A stretch of 64,000 nucleotides of DNA from G025836975 sp040391135 (lineage in GTDB: Bacteria > Pseudomonadota > Gammaproteobacteria > Burkholderiales > Burkholderiaceae_B): assembly GCA_040391135.1 (NCBI GenBank), contig JBEBYL010000007.1:1-64000 (forward strand), written 5' to 3'. Numbering within the stretch: the first letter of the stretch is position 1; every line of letters begins with the position of its first letter. Shown here piece by piece: positions 60,898-64,000 of this stretch. Position numbers and translations under genes: made by a program. The notes beneath the pieces are model-generated. The model was not told where the DNA came from. It was given only the letters and a program-made list of their open reading frames with translations, and searched no databases.

Positions 60898-62022
60898 TCA
60901 ACGAACCGTCGTCCAGGCGCCATACTTCGCCACGGCCTTTTCATCGAATCCGAAGCCCAGCCCGGGCTCTTGATGCAGGATGACCCGGCCGTCCTTCTGC
61001 GACAGTTGCCTGTCGATCAGACGGCGGAAGTTCAGTACTTGATCGTCCCAGAAGAACTCCACATACCGCGCATTCGGCGTGGCGGCCACCAGCGGCGCAT
61101 GCAGGTCGTGGAACCAATGCGGGCAAACCACCACCCCGTAACTGGCCGCCGTGGCGGCAATGCGTTTCCATTCAGTGATTCCGCCGCAAACAGCGGCATC
61201 GGTTTGAAGGATGGACGCCGCCTGCTTGTCCAGCAGCTCTTTGTGGTACCAGCGGCCGTAGCCGATTTCGGCGGTGGCGATCGGCAGGTGGGTCAGCCGC
61301 GCCAGCTTGGCATGGCTGTCGACATCGTCGGGGCCGAAGGGCTCTTCGATGAAGTAGGGCTCATATTGCTCGAAGCGGCGTATGTACTGCATGGCCTGCG
61401 TCACATCCTGCCAGGCATTATTGCAATCCATCATTAGTTCCACGTCGGGCCCGACGGCATCGCGCGCCGCCTTCAGGCGCGCTTCTTCCTCTTTGGGTGA
61501 ATGGCGCCCTGTTTTCATCTTTACCGCCTTGAAGCCCAACGCCACATAGCTGGCCATTTCCTCGCCCAGCTTCCCGGGCGTTTTCCCGTCCAGGTAGTAG
61601 CCGCCACTGGCATAGGCGGGAACGCTTTCCAGCTCGAATGCGCCAAGGTACTTGTGCAGCGGCAAGCCGCCGGCTTTAGAGTTCATGTCCCAGATGGCCG
61701 TATCCAAGGCGCTGATGGCTCGCATGACCGTACCCTGGCGGCCTTGCAGCAAGGCTTCCTGGTACATGGCATGCCAAAGGCCTTCGACGCCATATGAGTC
61801 TTTTCCTATCAGGACCTTGCCCAGCAAATGTTCCACGGCCGCCGTGAAAATCGGCCCCCCATCGCTGCCTATATAGCAAAAGCCAATGCCTTCGATCCCT
61901 TCCCGGGAACGGACCTTGACCAAGCCGTAGTAGCGTGTGCTGACGGTACGGTTGGAAAAAGAGGTGACGCGGTCCAGCGGTACCGCGACCGCAGAGACGT
62001 CAATGGATTCGATGATAGGCAC
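60898..62022 (-). CDS. Enolase-superfamily (mandelate racemase/muconate-lactonising) enzyme
   Basis: A ~374-residue metal-dependent enzyme that abstracts an alpha proton from a carboxylate substrate. KAVKMKTG carries the KxK base; metal ligands are in LMMDCNNAW, YFIEEPF and TAEIG; the His-containing CPHWFHDLHA follows. This pattern fits acid-sugar dehydratases, but lactonisers or racemases cannot be excluded. The start is GTG at 62022 (GGAG spaced 8 bases). Divergent from a LysR gene and followed by a Bug receptor. Confidence 0.85.
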   Translation of the reverse strand: MPIIESIDVSAVAVPLDRVTSFSNRTVSTRYYGLVKVRSREGIEGIGFCYIGSDGGPIFTAAVEHLLGKVLIGKDSYGVEGLWHAMYQEALLQGRQGTVMRAISALDTAIWDMNSKAGGLPLHKYLGAFELESVPAYASGGYYLDGKTPGKLGEEMASYVALGFKAVKMKTGRHSPKEEEARLKAARDAVGPDVELMMDCNNAWQDVTQAMQYIRRFEQYEPYFIEEPFGPDDVDSHAKLARLTHLPIATAEIGYGRWYHKELLDKQAASILQTDAAVCGGITEWKRIAATAASYGVVVCPHWFHDLHAPLVAATPNARYVEFFWDDQVLNFRRLIDRQLSQKDGRVILHQEPGLGFGFDEKAVAKYGAWTTVR

Positions 62023-62139
62023 GGTCAACACTCCAGGATGAAAGATTGACCTTATTATTTAGTTTTCGAAAAGATGCCACAAGCCAGTTGAACCTTCTTT
62101 AGAATATGGAAAAACCATCTTTCAAAGGGTGACGCTTTC

Positions 62140-63000
62140 ATGGATCTACGCTTTCTACAAACCTTTGTGCATGTGGTCGAATTGGGCTCCATTGCGAAAG
62201 CGGCTCGCTTTCAGGACTTGACTCCGGCATCAGTGCAGCAAAGGCTGCGCGCCCTGGATGCCTCGGTGGGCAGTCAGTTGCTGACTCGCGCGGGGCGCAC
62301 CGTGCAGCCGACGGTGGCCGGACGCCGGATACTCGAGCTGGCCAAGAAGATACTTGGCGATGCACGCGATCTGCGTTCGCTGGCGTCGGACACCGACCTG
62401 CCGGCGGGCCCGCTGCACCTGGGCGCCACACCCACGGCCTTGAACGGCGTTGTCCCGGGTACGCTTAAAAACTGGTTTGCCCGATACCCGTCCATCGAGG
62501 TGTTCATCGAGCCGGGTTCATCCAAATCGCTCTATTCGCGGGTACTGGAAGGCGCGCTGGATGCGGCCATCCTCGTACACCCGCAGTTCGACCTGCCTAA
62601 GAATTGCGTCTGGATGGAGATTCATAAAGAGCCGCTCATGCTGATCGCTCCGGCTTCGCTCAACGTGGCGGATCCGTTGGAGGCATTGCTGTCCCAGCCC
62701 TATATCTGCTATGACCGCAGCGTGGTCGGTGGAAAAATGGCCGACGACTATCTGCGCGGACGGTCCATCCGTCCGCGCATCAGACTGGAACTGGACGGTA
62801 TCGACGCAATAGGGAAACTGGTCTCCGAAGGACTGGGTGTATCCATACTGCCCGATACGGGCACGCTCGATACCGGTCCGCAAGGCGTGGCCAAATGGGC
62901 CTTGCCCGGCCCGGTTCCCGTTCGCTCCATAGGCATGTGCTGGATCCGGAGCAGCATCCGTGCCCCCTTGGCGCAGGCCTTTGCACAAAGCATCCCTTAA
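62140..63000 (+). CDS. LysR family regulator of the sugar-acid-type cluster
   Basis: A 286-residue LysR protein. HTH: MDLRFLQTFVHVVELGSIA with LTPASVQQRLRALDASVG. Effector domain from ~90. It is divergent from the enolase-superfamily/Bug genes over 117 bases that include TTTTCGAAAA and ATGG-AAAAA-CCAT palindromic patches, likely its operator. Probable inducer: the acid used by that cluster (inference). Confidence 0.9.
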   Translation: MDLRFLQTFVHVVELGSIAKAARFQDLTPASVQQRLRALDASVGSQLLTRAGRTVQPTVAGRRILELAKKILGDARDLRSLASDTDLPAGPLHLGATPTALNGVVPGTLKNWFARYPSIEVFIEPGSSKSLYSRVLEGALDAAILVHPQFDLPKNCVWMEIHKEPLMLIAPASLNVADPLEALLSQPYICYDRSVVGGKMADDYLRGRSIRPRIRLELDGIDAIGKLVSEGLGVSILPDTGTLDTGPQGVAKWALPGPVPVRSIGMCWIRSSIRAPLAQAFAQSIP

Positions 63001-63025
63001 CGCAACAATGCTTCTTGGAAGCCTG

Positions 63026-63036
63026 TCATCATACAA
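63026..63036. promoter_or_regulatory. Imperfect FadR-type operator before the GntR gene
   Basis: TCATCATACAA matches the GntR/FadR-subfamily pattern TNGTNNNACNA except for one base (A for G at position 3). It lies 43 bases before the GntR-family start, so autoregulation is plausible. Confidence 0.3.
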
Positions 63037-63078
63037 GTGGACAGCTATAATGAACGATTGCATTTTTTTGGCGCGGCC

Positions 63079-63831
63079 ATGGCTACACTGATTCGCCCAT
63101 CTCTTTCTCTTCAGCGGCCCAAAAGCCTGGCAGCCCAGTTGGCCAAGGACTTAAGCGACCGCATCGCCCGGGGCGAATTGAAGCCGGGCGACAAACTGCC
63201 CAGCGAACATGAAATGGTCGCCTCCTACGGCGTCAGCAGGACCGTCGTGCGCGAAGCCGTTTCCAGCCTCAAAAGCGCCGGCCTGGCGTCGGCCCGGCAA
63301 GGTGTGGGCGTGTTCGTTCTGGATGCGTCCGCCGCCGTGCCCTTTCGTATCGACCCGGACGAGTTGGACACCGTCAAGGAAATCATCAGCTTGCTCGAGT
63401 TGCGCACCAGCCTGGAATCCGAAGCTGCAGCGCTGGCGGCGGAACGCCGCAGCGATGCGCAGCTTGGACGCCTGCGCCAGGCGTTGGAATTGATGGGGCG
63501 CGCCGTCGATACGCATGAGGACGGCGTGGACGCGGATTTCAGCTTCCATCAGGAAATCGCCCAGGCCACCAATAATCGCTACTTCATAGAGCTGTTCGCG
63601 TATCTGGGCATGATGGCCATTCCGCGATCGCGTATCGGCCTGTATAAAAGCGACATCGCCGCGCGCAGCGCCTATCTGAAAAAAGTGGACCTGGAACACC
63701 AGGCCATTTTCCAGGCAATTGCCGAAAAAAACGCGGAGGCCGCGCGCCTTGCCATGCATAGGCACCTGAGCAACAGCCGCGACCGGCTCAAGCGCGCTTC
63801 CGAAACAGCATCCGGCTCGCCAGCTGCATAA
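63079..63831 (+). CDS. GntR family regulator, FadR subfamily
   Basis: A 250-residue regulator: N-terminal winged HTH (LKPGDKLPSEHEMVASYGVS, then RTVVREAVSSLKSAGLA) and a C-terminal all-helical FCD effector domain (~residues 90-235; metal-binding pattern with DFSFHQEIAQATNN). FadR-type members sense acids such as gluconate, galactonate or lactate. ATG at 63079 chosen over GTG at 63037; both are weakly supported. It is followed by a FadR-type operator and a new gene. Confidence 0.9.
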   Translation: MATLIRPSLSLQRPKSLAAQLAKDLSDRIARGELKPGDKLPSEHEMVASYGVSRTVVREAVSSLKSAGLASARQGVGVFVLDASAAVPFRIDPDELDTVKEIISLLELRTSLESEAAALAAERRSDAQLGRLRQALELMGRAVDTHEDGVDADFSFHQEIAQATNNRYFIELFAYLGMMAIPRSRIGLYKSDIAARSAYLKKVDLEHQAIFQAIAEKNAEAARLAMHRHLSNSRDRLKRASETASGSPAA

Positions 63832-63873
63832 AGCCATAGGGAAAATACTCGTAAAAAAAGTTCGCAACCCCTC

Positions 63874-63884
63874 TTGTACGACAA
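63874..63884. promoter_or_regulatory. FadR-type operator upstream of the cut-off gene
   Basis: TTGTACGACAA fits TNGTNNNACNA exactly and lies 87 bases before the last start codon, within a wider CTTGT...ACAAG inverted repeat. Likely bound by the adjacent GntR-family protein. Confidence 0.5.
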
Positions 63885-63970
63885 CTGACAAGTAGATATG
63901 ATGAGCACACGCAACAAGAATCCGATAACCCCATAAGGATGCGGCGCCTTGGCGCCATCCAGGAGACGTC

Positions 63971-64000
63971 ATGAAAACCTTCGTCAAAACTGCTGTCGCG
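63971..64000 (+). CDS. 5' end of a gene cut by the window edge
   Basis: Only ten codons (MKTFVKTAVA) are present, following an excellent AGGAGACGTC ribosome site. The basic-then-hydrophobic start looks like a signal peptide, and the position after GntR would suit another periplasmic receptor. Too short to name. Confidence 0.6.
   Translation, partial: MKTFVKTAVA

Overview
The window looks like chromosome of a high-GC betaproteobacterium of the Alcaligenaceae type (Bordetella/Achromobacter/Pusillimonas relatives). The signs are several Bug-family (TctC-like) solute receptors, a zapB-zapA-6S RNA locus, a TctDE-like two-component system, an intact ybgC-tolQRAB-pal-cpoB operon, and many small catabolic clusters each paired with its own LysR, IclR or GntR regulator. 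The genus is an inference from gene content and was not searched. I saw no tRNA, rRNA, CRISPR array, insertion sequence or prophage.

Layout. 1-5.1 kb: an Lrp-type regulator divergent from hppD (tyrosine breakdown), a nucleoside-recognition membrane protein, cytochrome c plus msrA, and lgt. 5.1-6.8 kb: a SIMPL protein, 6S RNA with its terminator, zapA and a zapB-like gene. 6.8-12.9 kb: a structured leader followed by tctB-tctA (no adjacent receptor), a 3-hydroxyisobutyrate-dehydrogenase-type oxidoreductase, and rppH-tctD-tctE. 13-20.3 kb: proS and the Tol-Pal envelope operon. 20.3-24 kb: a FecCD-type permease, ATPase and hydrolase that start by overlapping the cpoB stop codon, then a PCuAC copper chaperone and a DUF2946-like protein. 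24-31.4 kb: a thioesterase, a MATE exporter, and a LysR-controlled cluster with an HMG-CoA-lyase-type enzyme, CoA-transferase, Bug receptor and aldo/keto reductase. 31.5-36.3 kb: a BMP-type (nucleoside-like) ABC importer and a Pmp3 peptide. 36.4-42.3 kb: MgtC and an IclR-controlled operon of acyl-CoA ligase, atypical crotonase, atypical SDR and a branched-chain-type receptor. 42.3-48.1 kb: AsmA, meso-diaminopimelate dehydrogenase, and ahpC/ahpF with an OxyR-like site. 48.2-51.7 kb: a TRAP importer. 52-55.8 kb: small membrane proteins, exporters and a hydrolase.

55.9-59.8 kb holds the most unusual pair: an autotransporter, and 4 bases downstream a shortened cyanophycin-synthetase-like ATP-grasp protein whose Mur-ligase part has lost its P-loop. 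59.8-64 kb is a sugar-acid-type cluster (enolase-superfamily enzyme and Bug receptor) with LysR and GntR regulators. It ends in a gene cut by the window edge that has a FadR-type operator in front of it.

Together the genes describe a metabolically versatile, amino-acid- and organic-acid-using bacterium with many periplasmic-receptor-driven importers, set among conserved envelope, division and stress genes.
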